Source: Bacteroidales bacterium (GTDB taxonomy: Bacteria > Bacteroidota > Bacteroidia > Bacteroidales > WCHB1-69). From it: a stretch of DNA of 15,783 nucleotides. The notes beneath the pieces are model-generated. The model saw only the letters and a list, made by a program, of their open reading frames with translations, searched no databases and had not been told where the DNA came from. Shown here one piece after another: positions 1-6,511 of the stretch (its first letter is position 1; each line of letters begins with the position of its first letter). The position numbers were made by a program, and so were the translations under genes. Location of the stretch: assembly GCA_012838875.1 (NCBI GenBank), contig DUOL01000047.1, positions 1-15,783 on the forward strand, in the 5' to 3' direction.

Positions 1-82
1 ACAATACACGTTGATTATCAAGATGTTACATTTTTAAAACACCTCAAATTCATGCTAAAATTGATGATTTTTTTTGGTGTGA

Positions 83-184
83 AACTTGGGTTAGAAGCTC
101 TTTTTGCCGCCTTGCGTCCCCACGGCTTGTGCCCGCGGACTTGGAACCGGGCGCCGACCCCGAGCGTAGCGAGGGGGCACGCCC
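83..184 (-). repeat. GC-rich intergenic repeat, copy A (internally deleted)
   Basis: This is a GC-rich block in AT-rich surroundings, 29 bases beyond the stop of the receptor gene. Read on the minus strand it begins GGGCGTGCCCC and matches the left half of the complete copy at 12807-12972. Shared exact strings include 15 bases (135-149 with 12845-12859) and 16 bases (95-110 with 12884-12899). Positions 95-116 are identical to the last 22 bases of the window. The other half of the element is missing: the outer flank CTTGGGTT (85-92) joins almost directly to the central palindrome. There is no coding potential. Confidence 0.85.
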
Positions 185-213
185 AAAAGAAAATTAAAAT
201 TATTATTACCTGA

Positions 214-2748
214 TTACATATCCATCATTTCAGGATACTCTTCATTGCTATTATCACCCTTTTCGAACGGTTTGCGATTTTTATAGTTATTAAATTTGTA
301 GGAAACCGTCAAGCCTATGTAAAAACCATCACGATAGCGAGTGCTTATTGCAGTAAAACCGTTGACATTTTCAAACGAGTAGGTGTTGATAATATTGGCT
401 TTTCTGTATAGTACATTCCTCGCATTCAAACTGATAACAAGATTTTTATTGAGGAACGATTTTTTCACGCCAAGGTTGAGCGAATATCGCGACTGTCGTT
501 TTCCTTGACCTACGCCGCTATTCCCCCACCCCATACTACCCGTAGTTAAAGATGGAGCATTGTAACGGAAATTTAGCTGAAATTCCCACGCCTTAGGCAA
601 AGTGAAAATATTATTCAACCGAAAACTCCAAGTGAAATTACTTGATAAACTTTTATCAATCACCAACTTAGAACCGCTTACCATTTGTTCGTAATAAGCA
701 CTACCCATTAAGGTCATTCTCCAAAACGACCAGAAACGCTGCCCGTACGAAAATTCCGCTCCTATATTATCGCCTTTATTCAAATTCTCAAAAGTGGTCA
801 TGGTTGTCGTACTATCCAATAAAATAGTATATCGTGTGATAATTCCCGTTCTTTGGCGATAAAAGAGCGAAACATTCAGCGAGGTTTTCTTGTAAGATAG
901 GAGATAACCTAATTCGACAGAATTTACAAATTCGGGTCTCAAATCGAGATTCCCTTGGCTCCAGTTATGGCGGTCGGAATAGTCTATAAAGGGATTAAGT
1001 TGCCATCTTGTCGGTCGAGAAACCCTACGCGAATAGCTCAGCTGTAGCGAGTTAACATCATTTATATCATAACGAAGGTGTAACGTGGGAAAGAGATTAT
1101 AATATTGATTTTTATAAATGGTATCTAAGGATTTCAAGTCGCCTTTCGTATTGGCAATTTCGCCGCGAATTCCAACTTGATATTTTAATTTTTCCCATAA
1201 AGTATTGGAATAGATAAAATAGGCGGCATTAATCATTTCGGTATAGTCGAAATTATTACGTTGAGAAGCATCTTCAATCATAGTCTCTTCGCTATTTCCG
1301 GCAAAAAGTGAATAATCTTGCACACTCCAACGATAGGAAAATTTGTAACCTGTTTCTATACGCCCGCCGTTCCCAATCGGCGTAATAAAATCAATTTGCC
1401 CATTCCCTATCATATTGCTACCCAACATATTAGTTTTTTGTAAAAATGGAGGTCTAAGTGTGTCCGGAATAAAAACTTGCTCTTGAAAGGTTTTACCTTT
1501 ATTCCTCATATCACTAAAAAAGAGGTCTGCCGTAAGCTCTCTACCTTTCATATTAAACGTTTTTTTGTAAAAAAGTGAGCCTGAGAAATTATTTCCTCCA
1601 CCTAAACGCGAAGCGTCTTGGTCGAACATCATTTGATTAATAGTGCCATTTTTTATAAATTGGTTGTCATAATGCAGAGAAGAATTAGAGTTGTGTTGGA
1701 AAAAGTTATACCCAAAAGTAAAACTTATACTGTTTTTATCATTAATATTCCAATCAATGCCGGTTTGGACACTATGTCCTCCACCTTTTGAATCAGAGAC
1801 GTTTTCTTGAACAAGTTTTGTCGTATCGTCATTGAGCCACGAGGTTCGTTCAAGGTCGCCCATTGAATGTCCGCCACGGGTACGAAAATTATAATTTAAA
1901 AACAGATTTACTCTCCCTACATGATAATTTAGATTGACATTTCCATTGTATTTATCAAAATAAGGAATGGTTTTTAAAAAGGAGACGCCCGTACCAAGTG
2001 TTACCATACCATTTAATCCTTGTTCTCTTTTCTTTTTAAGAACAATATTTAAAATTCCTGCCATGCCATCGGGTTCTAGGCGTGCAGAGGGATTGGTAAT
2101 AACTTCGATACTTGCTATCTGCTCTGCCGGAATTTGGTCAAGGGTAAGGTTTGTCGGACGTCCATCGACAAGAATTGTAACATTTTCACTTCCCCGCAAT
2201 GTAACATTTCCGTCCAGATTAACATCAACGGACGGGATTTCTTCCAATATTTCAACGGCGGTAGTCCCTTCGGCAATAATACTGGATTCTACATTAAAGA
2301 CTTTTTTATCAAGGTTGGATTGAAGCATCTCTTTATCGGCTTTAACCTCAACCGCATCGAGGGATTCCAGTCGTTGAGTAATTTTCAACCGCGGAAATTT
2401 TGCAATGGGATTAGCTGAACTAATCGTGAAGGGTTTTGAGAAAATCGTTTTGTAACCAAAAGACTCTATTTTAAGTAAAAATTTTCCGAAAGGGACTTCA
2501 GAGATAAGAAATTGTCCGTTATTATCGGAAATAGCATTCGCGACAACGAGCGAATCACTTGCGTTAACAACATAAAGAATGGTATATTCGAGCGGTTTTT
2601 CATTCAAATCAATAACCGAGCCAACCACTGCTCCCGTAGTTGAAGTTACTAAAGAATTAAAATCTACTTTTTGTGGAAATAAAGAAGGGAAAGAAAATAA
2701 AAATAAACCACAAAAGAGAACTGTTTTAGAAAAGAGGTGTTTCATCAT
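214..2748 (-). CDS. TonB-dependent-receptor-type outer-membrane beta-barrel protein
   Basis: This 844-residue protein fits the Bacteroidota OMP_b-brl_3 receptor family. The order is a signal peptide (about 1-26), a carboxypeptidase-regulatory-like beta-sandwich (about 37-125) with the typical SDNNGQF and GY elements, a TonB plug domain (about 140-240) containing ILVDGRPTN and IEVITNPSARLEPDG, and a 22-strand-type barrel to about residue 820. The last strand reads GLTVSYKF. A charged, Met-rich tail of about 24 residues follows, as is common in this family. No SusD partner is adjacent, so glycan uptake is not indicated; the substrate is unknown. It lies 85 bases downstream of a sigma factor/CHU_C pair on the same strand and may be co-transcribed with it or controlled by that sigma factor. 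The start has two consecutive ATG codons (2748 and 2745), either of which could be used. Confidence 0.9.
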   Translation of the reverse strand: MMKHLFSKTVLFCGLFLFSFPSLFPQKVDFNSLVTSTTGAVVGSVIDLNEKPLEYTILYVVNASDSLVVANAISDNNGQFLISEVPFGKFLLKIESFGYKTIFSKPFTISSANPIAKFPRLKITQRLESLDAVEVKADKEMLQSNLDKKVFNVESSIIAEGTTAVEILEEIPSVDVNLDGNVTLRGSENVTILVDGRPTNLTLDQIPAEQIASIEVITNPSARLEPDGMAGILNIVLKKKREQGLNGMVTLGTGVSFLKTIPYFDKYNGNVNLNYHVGRVNLFLNYNFRTRGGHSMGDLERTSWLNDDTTKLVQENVSDSKGGGHSVQTGIDWNINDKNSISFTFGYNFFQHNSNSSLHYDNQFIKNGTINQMMFDQDASRLGGGNNFSGSLFYKKTFNMKGRELTADLFFSDMRNKGKTFQEQVFIPDTLRPPFLQKTNMLGSNMIGNGQIDFITPIGNGGRIETGYKFSYRWSVQDYSLFAGNSEETMIEDASQRNNFDYTEMINAAYFIYSNTLWEKLKYQVGIRGEIANTKGDLKSLDTIYKNQYYNLFPTLHLRYDINDVNSLQLSYSRRVSRPTRWQLNPFIDYSDRHNWSQGNLDLRPEFVNSVELGYLLSYKKTSLNVSLFYRQRTGIITRYTILLDSTTTMTTFENLNKGDNIGAEFSYGQRFWSFWRMTLMGSAYYEQMVSGSKLVIDKSLSSNFTWSFRLNNIFTLPKAWEFQLNFRYNAPSLTTGSMGWGNSGVGQGKRQSRYSLNLGVKKSFLNKNLVISLNARNVLYRKANIINTYSFENVNGFTAISTRYRDGFYIGLTVSYKFNNYKNRKPFEKGDNSNEEYPEMMDM

Positions 2749-2772
2749 TAAAATTATAAAAAATATGCTACC

Positions 2773-2800
2773 TCAGACAATTCTCAACTTTAAAAGTTTA
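2773..2800 (-). promoter_or_regulatory. Candidate ECF-type promoter before the receptor gene
   Basis: On the minus strand TAAACTT (2794-2800) is separated by 15 bases from GTCTGA (2773-2778). This resembles the stronger GCAACTT-N16-GTCTAA element before the sigma gene at 4336-4367, with two differences from the GGAACTT consensus and one from GTCTAA. A start about 7 bases downstream would leave a leader of roughly 18 bases. The match is weak enough to have arisen by chance in AT-rich DNA. Confidence 0.3.
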
Positions 2801-2807
2801 AAACAGA

Positions 2808-2815
2808 CAAAAATA
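2808..2815 (-). promoter_or_regulatory. Candidate -7 box (TATTTTTG) before the receptor gene
   Basis: On the minus strand TATTTTTG matches the Bacteroidota -7 consensus TAnnTTTG, about 60 bases before the receptor start. No TTTG element is visible at the expected distance upstream. The gene may have this promoter, the ECF-like one at 2773-2800, or be read through from the upstream operon. Confidence 0.3.
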
Positions 2816-2833
2816 TAAATAAAAAAACTCTAA

Positions 2834-3784
2834 TTATTTGATAACGTGCAATATGCCATTTCTATACTCTTTCACTCCGTTGATGGTATATATCAAATTA
2901 AAATAATAAACGCCTGCATCTGCGTCGCTTCCCCAATTATTTTGATAGGGAGAACTCTTGAAAATTTCTTTTCCCGAACTATTTTTAATTGACAAATATG
3001 AGTAGCTGCATTGCTCAATACCTAAGATTTCAAAAAAATCATTAATTCCGTCACCATTAGGGGTAATGGTATTAGGAATTTCCAAAACGACAGGTGGGGG
3101 TGTATAAAACATTTCGTCATTTTCGTCTATTTTCTGTAAAACCGGGTCTTGATTTTTATTTTGAGGAGTTGTAATTACTGTCTCTTTGTATGAATCGACC
3201 GTCTCTACCTTTTTTTTCTCTTCATTAGTCGAAGCAGCGATAGGATGATTTTGCACTAAAGGAGGTTGTGTTACTATTTTATCTGCTATGGCATTATTCA
3301 AAGACAAATCTGCTTTATCACTCTTCTCGTTTATATTTTCAGGTTTATTTTTAGTCGAAGTTACTTTAGCGCTCGTTGTTTTATTTTCACTTAAAGATAT
3401 TTTTTCATTAAGAGGGGCATTGAGCGGTAACGTATCGTTTTCTCTCTCTACGCTATCAGTTTCAACAACTTTATTATCAATAACCATTTCTTGAGGTTCA
3501 ACCGTGGCATTCTCTTCCGTGGAGGCTATTTTGACCAATGTATAAACGGCAGCTGTTGTAGCCGCGGCAACGATAGCCGTTTTCACCCAAAACGAAGTTG
3601 ATTTTCCTAAAAAGGAGGCTCCTTTTTGAAGTGCTGATGAAGACGAAGTAGGTTTGATATTATCATTTAATGAAGGGGTTGGTAATCCGGAAAGCTGACT
3701 TTCAATAGATTCCCAACATCTTGGAGAAGGGGTTTCTTCCCATTCTTTTAAAATTTTAAGAAGATTCTTATCCAAGTTTTTCAT
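2834..3784 (-). CDS. Anti-sigma-like membrane protein with a C-terminal CHU_C (T9SS type B) domain
   Basis: This 316-residue protein has an unusual order of parts. Residues 1-35 carry a short helix pattern, LKEWEETPSPRCWESIESQL, of the kind found at the N-terminus of Bacteroidota anti-sigma-like proteins (a Trp followed by IxxxL). A hydrophobic helix (about 65-87) follows, then a low-complexity Lys/Glu/Asn/Thr linker (about 88-235). The protein ends in a gliding-motility/CHU_C domain (236-316) with the diagnostic TPNGDGINDFF and a final GILHVIK strand. There is no cleavable signal peptide, so it should sit in the inner membrane with its N-terminus in the cytoplasm and CHU_C in the periplasm. 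Its start lies 6 bases after the sigma factor stop, so the two are surely co-transcribed. That pairing supports an anti-sigma role. CHU_C assignment is secure; the anti-sigma role is inferred. Confidence 0.8.
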   Translation of the reverse strand: MKNLDKNLLKILKEWEETPSPRCWESIESQLSGLPTPSLNDNIKPTSSSSALQKGASFLGKSTSFWVKTAIVAAATTAAVYTLVKIASTEENATVEPQEMVIDNKVVETDSVERENDTLPLNAPLNEKISLSENKTTSAKVTSTKNKPENINEKSDKADLSLNNAIADKIVTQPPLVQNHPIAASTNEEKKKVETVDSYKETVITTPQNKNQDPVLQKIDENDEMFYTPPPVVLEIPNTITPNGDGINDFFEILGIEQCSYSYLSIKNSSGKEIFKSSPYQNNWGSDADAGVYYFNLIYTINGVKEYRNGILHVIK

Positions 3785-3790
3785 TATATT

Positions 3791-4327
3791 TTATTTTTCT
3801 AACCTTTGCATTAACCATTTTCTTGCCCGCAAGAATTGAGATTTTGAGGTGCTTTCCGAAATATTTAACTCTTTTGCTATTTCCTTATGTGAATAACCTT
3901 CGATAGCAAAGAGGTTAAAGACGACACGATAACCCGGTGGCATCATTTGGACAATTTTCATAATATTGTTGACACCAAATATTTCGTCTGTTATATCTTG
4001 TGTTGCGTACTCATTTTCAATATTCAAATCATCAAGATAGCTATAATCCATTTTACTATTTTTTCTAAAATGCGTAATCGCATTATTAACCATGATAGTA
4101 TAAATCCATGTTTTAAGCGAACATTCGTAGCGATAATTTTGCAGAGAGGAAAAAACTTTCATAAATCCCTCAACAAGAATATCTTCTGCTTCTTCTTTTG
4201 AATTAGTATATCTCATACAAACCCCCATCATATTCAACTTAAACTTCTCATATAAAGCCTTTTGACATAATCTATCCTGTTTCAAACAGCCTTCAATAAG
4301 TTCTTTATCTGATTCAAACTTTTTCAC
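3791..4327 (-). CDS. ECF-type RNA polymerase sigma factor
   Basis: This 178-residue protein has the two-domain plan of ECF sigma factors. Region 2 (about 20-90) includes EEAEDILVEGFMKVF and SLKTWIYTIMVNNAITHFRK, which bind core polymerase and the -10 element. Region 4 (about 127-178) has the helix-turn-helix GYSHKEIAKELNISESTSKSQ, which reads the -35 element. Length is normal for the family. Translation appears to begin at a GTG (4325-4327): the next in-frame ATG is at residue 33 and would remove part of region 2, and an in-frame stop lies just upstream. The downstream membrane protein begins 6 bases after the stop and is the likely anti-sigma partner. An ECF-like promoter immediately upstream suggests that the factor drives its own operon. 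Confidence 0.95.
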   Translation of the reverse strand: MKKFESDKELIEGCLKQDRLCQKALYEKFKLNMMGVCMRYTNSKEEAEDILVEGFMKVFSSLQNYRYECSLKTWIYTIMVNNAITHFRKNSKMDYSYLDDLNIENEYATQDITDEIFGVNNIMKIVQMMPPGYRVVFNLFAIEGYSHKEIAKELNISESTSKSQFLRARKWLMQRLEK

Positions 4328-4335
4328 TTTATCAA

Positions 4336-4367
4336 ATTAGACGATAAATAAAAGCAATAAGTTGCAT
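4336..4367 (-). promoter_or_regulatory. ECF-sigma-type promoter, probably autoregulatory
   Basis: On the minus strand GCAACTT (4359-4365) is followed after 16 bases by GTCTAA (4337-4342). The classical ECF sigma-E consensus is GGAACTT-N16-GTCTAA, so there is a single mismatch at ideal spacing. The expected transcription start is about 6 bases after the -10 element, only a few bases before the GTG start codon at 4327. The mRNA would then be leaderless or nearly so. Autoregulation by the adjacent sigma factor is inferred from position. Confidence 0.65.
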
Positions 4368-4385
4368 TAGGGTTTTTGGATAAAT

Positions 4386-5354
4386 TTAGCGAACCGATTT
4401 AACAATAGACTCGACTTCGCGGATATAATCTCGTTTTTCTTCTTGCGGTGCGTAGACAAAACCGTCCACAGTTACATATTCGCCCAACTTATTTTGAAAT
4501 GTAAAACTATAGAAAGGACCGCCCATTTTATCATTCACCGATTCCCATAAGCCACGCATTTCAACTCCTGATTTTCCATTAATAACAGTAGGTTGTACGA
4601 TAGGAAATCCTAACTTTTCAGCAACAATCGGATAGGCACCCGCAACAGCTCCCGGTATATATTTTTTGGTAAAATGATTACGCATAGCAATCAACGAATC
4701 TTCTTGGAGTGAGACATTGGGCATTTTATAAATAATCACAAATCTATCATTTTTCACAGTTCTGAATCGCAACCACAGAAAATCTTCCTCCTCTTTTGCA
4801 ATAACATAATGATTTGATATTTTTAAATTGATATTAAAAAGCTGTTGGATTTTCTTTTGCACCTGTTTATCTTCATTCTGTAAAAAATAGTAGTGTAATC
4901 TCTTTAAATCATTTTCATACAATAGATGTACGATTTTCTCTTTATTTTCCACATAGAGAGCTAAACATGAGTCAAGTCGGTTTCCTTTAATCTGCACATA
5001 CACTTGAGGATTTGCCCATTTATCGGTCTCAATAGTAAAAGTATTGTACAAATATGCCGTATCAATATTAAAATGGACAATATTTCGATGTCTTTTAAAA
5101 TGGGAAGAAAAATCTTTATTCTCGAACTGAATAATGTCAAATAACGGTTCTATTTGATTAATAGCCGGTTGCGGTTGCGTAAGCGGTTCTAAAATTATCT
5201 TAGCAACACTATCGGTATAATAATTATTATTAATAATTAAAATGACTTCGGCGGCTTTACCTGTAGAGGAATTATCCACTTTAAAGCTACCGACTTTTTT
5301 CCCGCCACAAGCTACGAGGCACGGGATTAGCAAAATAAATATAATTTTTTTCAT
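4386..5354 (-). CDS. DUF4837 family lipoprotein
   Basis: This is a 322-residue lipoprotein: a short Lys-led hydrophobic signal ends in the lipobox LVAC with Cys16, followed by GGKK. The body matches DUF4837 as I know it from Bacteroidota, including an early AAEVILIINN strand, the FKRHRNIVHFNID region, an LWLRFRTVKNDRFVIIY strand, and the C-terminal RGLWESVNDKMGGPF followed by VDGFVYAPQEEKRDYIREVE. Length is typical. The biochemical role of the family is unknown to me; the sequence shows only that it is anchored to an envelope membrane. It is on the same strand as asd, 49 bases downstream, but seems to have its own promoter at the end of asd. Confidence 0.88.
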   Translation of the reverse strand: MKKIIFILLIPCLVACGGKKVGSFKVDNSSTGKAAEVILIINNNYYTDSVAKIILEPLTQPQPAINQIEPLFDIIQFENKDFSSHFKRHRNIVHFNIDTAYLYNTFTIETDKWANPQVYVQIKGNRLDSCLALYVENKEKIVHLLYENDLKRLHYYFLQNEDKQVQKKIQQLFNINLKISNHYVIAKEEEDFLWLRFRTVKNDRFVIIYKMPNVSLQEDSLIAMRNHFTKKYIPGAVAGAYPIVAEKLGFPIVQPTVINGKSGVEMRGLWESVNDKMGGPFYSFTFQNKLGEYVTVDGFVYAPQEEKRDYIREVESIVKSVR

Positions 5355-5393
5355 AATTAAAACAACAATAAATGCTATAATTTTTTATGTATA

Positions 5394-5427
5394 CAAAAAT
5401 AGATTAATTTTTTTTCATTTTTACAAT
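5394..5427 (-). promoter_or_regulatory. Candidate promoter for the DUF4837 gene
   Basis: On the minus strand TATTTTTG (5394-5401) matches the Bacteroidota -7 consensus TAnnTTTG. An ATTG (5424-5427) lies 22 bases upstream as an imperfect -33 element, inside the last codons of asd. The predicted leader is about 33 bases. The -7 match is perfect; the -33 match is weak. Confidence 0.45.
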
Positions 5428-6393
5428 ATGTTCCACAATTTGCACAGCGTTTGTGGCGGCGCCTTTTCGCAAATTATCGGCAACGACCCACAAGTTCAGC
5501 GTCTTCGGTTGCGAATTATCTCTTCGGATTCGCCCGACAAAAACCTCATCTTTGCCCTTTACGTACAGAGGCATCGGATATTCATTACGTTGCGGGTTAT
5601 CAACAATTGTAACACCGGGCATATTTTCTAATAATTGATAGATGTCTGAAAGCGTATATTCATTATGAAATTCCACATTTATAGCTTCCGAATGTCCGCC
5701 TGTAACAGGAACTCTAACCACGGTAGAAGTAATATTTATTGAATTATCTTGCAAGATTTTACGTGTTTCGTTCAATAATTTTGTCTCTTCCGTAGTATCA
5801 CCGTTAACTTCAAATGAACCGCCATGAGGGAAGAGATTATTGAAAATCGGGTGAGGATAGACCATTTCTGCAGGTTGACCTAACTTTTCCGCTTCGAGTT
5901 GCTCTACCGCTTTCACACCCGTACCCGTAACCGATTGATATGTTGCGATAACCAAGCGTTTAATTTTGTAAACCTTGTGCAACGGAGCCAAGACCATCAC
6001 CATTTGAATGGTCGAGCAATTCGGATTAGAGATAATTTTGTCATTAGGTTGAATTACAGACGCATTAATCTCCGGGACAACCAATGGAATATGCTCATAA
6101 CTACGCCAAGCCGAGGAATTGTCGATGACGACGCACCCGTTTTCGGCAAAAATGGGAGCATAAGTTAGCGATATATTACTTCCTGCTACGAAAATTGCTA
6201 TATCCGGACGCCTTGCAAGAGCTTGCTCTATAGAAATAACAGATAATTTTTGATTAAAAAATTGTATCATTTTACCAACCGACTTAGCTGACGCAACCGG
6301 TATTAGCTCATGCTCCGTAAAATTATGCTCTTCAAGAACTTTGACTACTTCTCTGCCTACCAAACCTGTAATTCCTACAACTGCAATCTTCAT
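5404..6393 (-). CDS. asd: Aspartate-semialdehyde dehydrogenase
   Basis: This cytoplasmic enzyme reduces L-aspartyl-4-phosphate with NADPH to aspartate semialdehyde (EC 1.2.1.11), the branch point to lysine/diaminopimelate, threonine and methionine. The 329-residue length is normal. The N-terminal Rossmann motif is GITGLVGRE (7-15). SSAWR (93-97) provides the phosphate-binding Arg. The catalytic Cys126 lies in SNPNCSTIQ, and the catalytic His234 with substrate Arg227 in RVPVTGGHSE. The C-terminal VVADNLRKGAATNAVQI signature is present. No lysine or threonine pathway gene is adjacent. It is divergent from the lamin-tail gene, with back-to-back -7 boxes in the 118-base gap. Confidence 0.97.
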   Translation of the reverse strand: MKIAVVGITGLVGREVVKVLEEHNFTEHELIPVASAKSVGKMIQFFNQKLSVISIEQALARRPDIAIFVAGSNISLTYAPIFAENGCVVIDNSSAWRSYEHIPLVVPEINASVIQPNDKIISNPNCSTIQMVMVLAPLHKVYKIKRLVIATYQSVTGTGVKAVEQLEAEKLGQPAEMVYPHPIFNNLFPHGGSFEVNGDTTEETKLLNETRKILQDNSINITSTVVRVPVTGGHSEAINVEFHNEYTLSDIYQLLENMPGVTIVDNPQRNEYPMPLYVKGKDEVFVGRIRRDNSQPKTLNLWVVADNLRKGAATNAVQIVEHIVKMKKN

Positions 6394-6429
6394 ATTATGT
6401 TAATTTTTTATTAAAAATTGTTAATAGGT

Positions 6430-6461
6430 ATTGATTTCTTATTGCAAAGATACTATTTTTG
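6430..6461 (+). promoter_or_regulatory. Candidate promoter for the lamin-tail-domain gene
   Basis: ATTG (6430-6433), 20 bases, then TATTTTTG (6454-6461) fits the Bacteroidota pattern TTTG-N19..21-TAnnTTTG with one mismatch in the -33 box. The predicted leader is about 45 bases. It overlaps the oppositely directed asd promoter. Confidence 0.55.
6445..6452 (-). promoter_or_regulatory. Candidate -7 box (TATCTTTG) for asd
   Basis: On the minus strand TATCTTTG followed by C is a perfect match to the Bacteroidota -7 consensus. The nearest TTTG upstream (6478-6481) is 25 bases away, longer than usual, so the -33 element is uncertain. The predicted leader to the asd start is about 45 bases. One base separates it from the -7 box of the opposite promoter. 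Confidence 0.5.
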
Positions 6462-6511
6462 TAATACTGTTGCTCTACAAATAAAGAGAAAAAAACTAAT
6501 ATACTACTACG

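Noticed and set aside
11..21. Palindrome TTGATTATCAA near the left edge
   Set aside because: Eleven bases in AT-rich DNA with no second copy nearby; it could be an operator for a gene outside the window, but nothing here supports it.
83..184. GC-rich blocks considered as tRNA or rRNA fragments
   Set aside because: No cloverleaf, anticodon arm or T-loop motif and no rRNA signature was found; they match each other as a repeat family instead.
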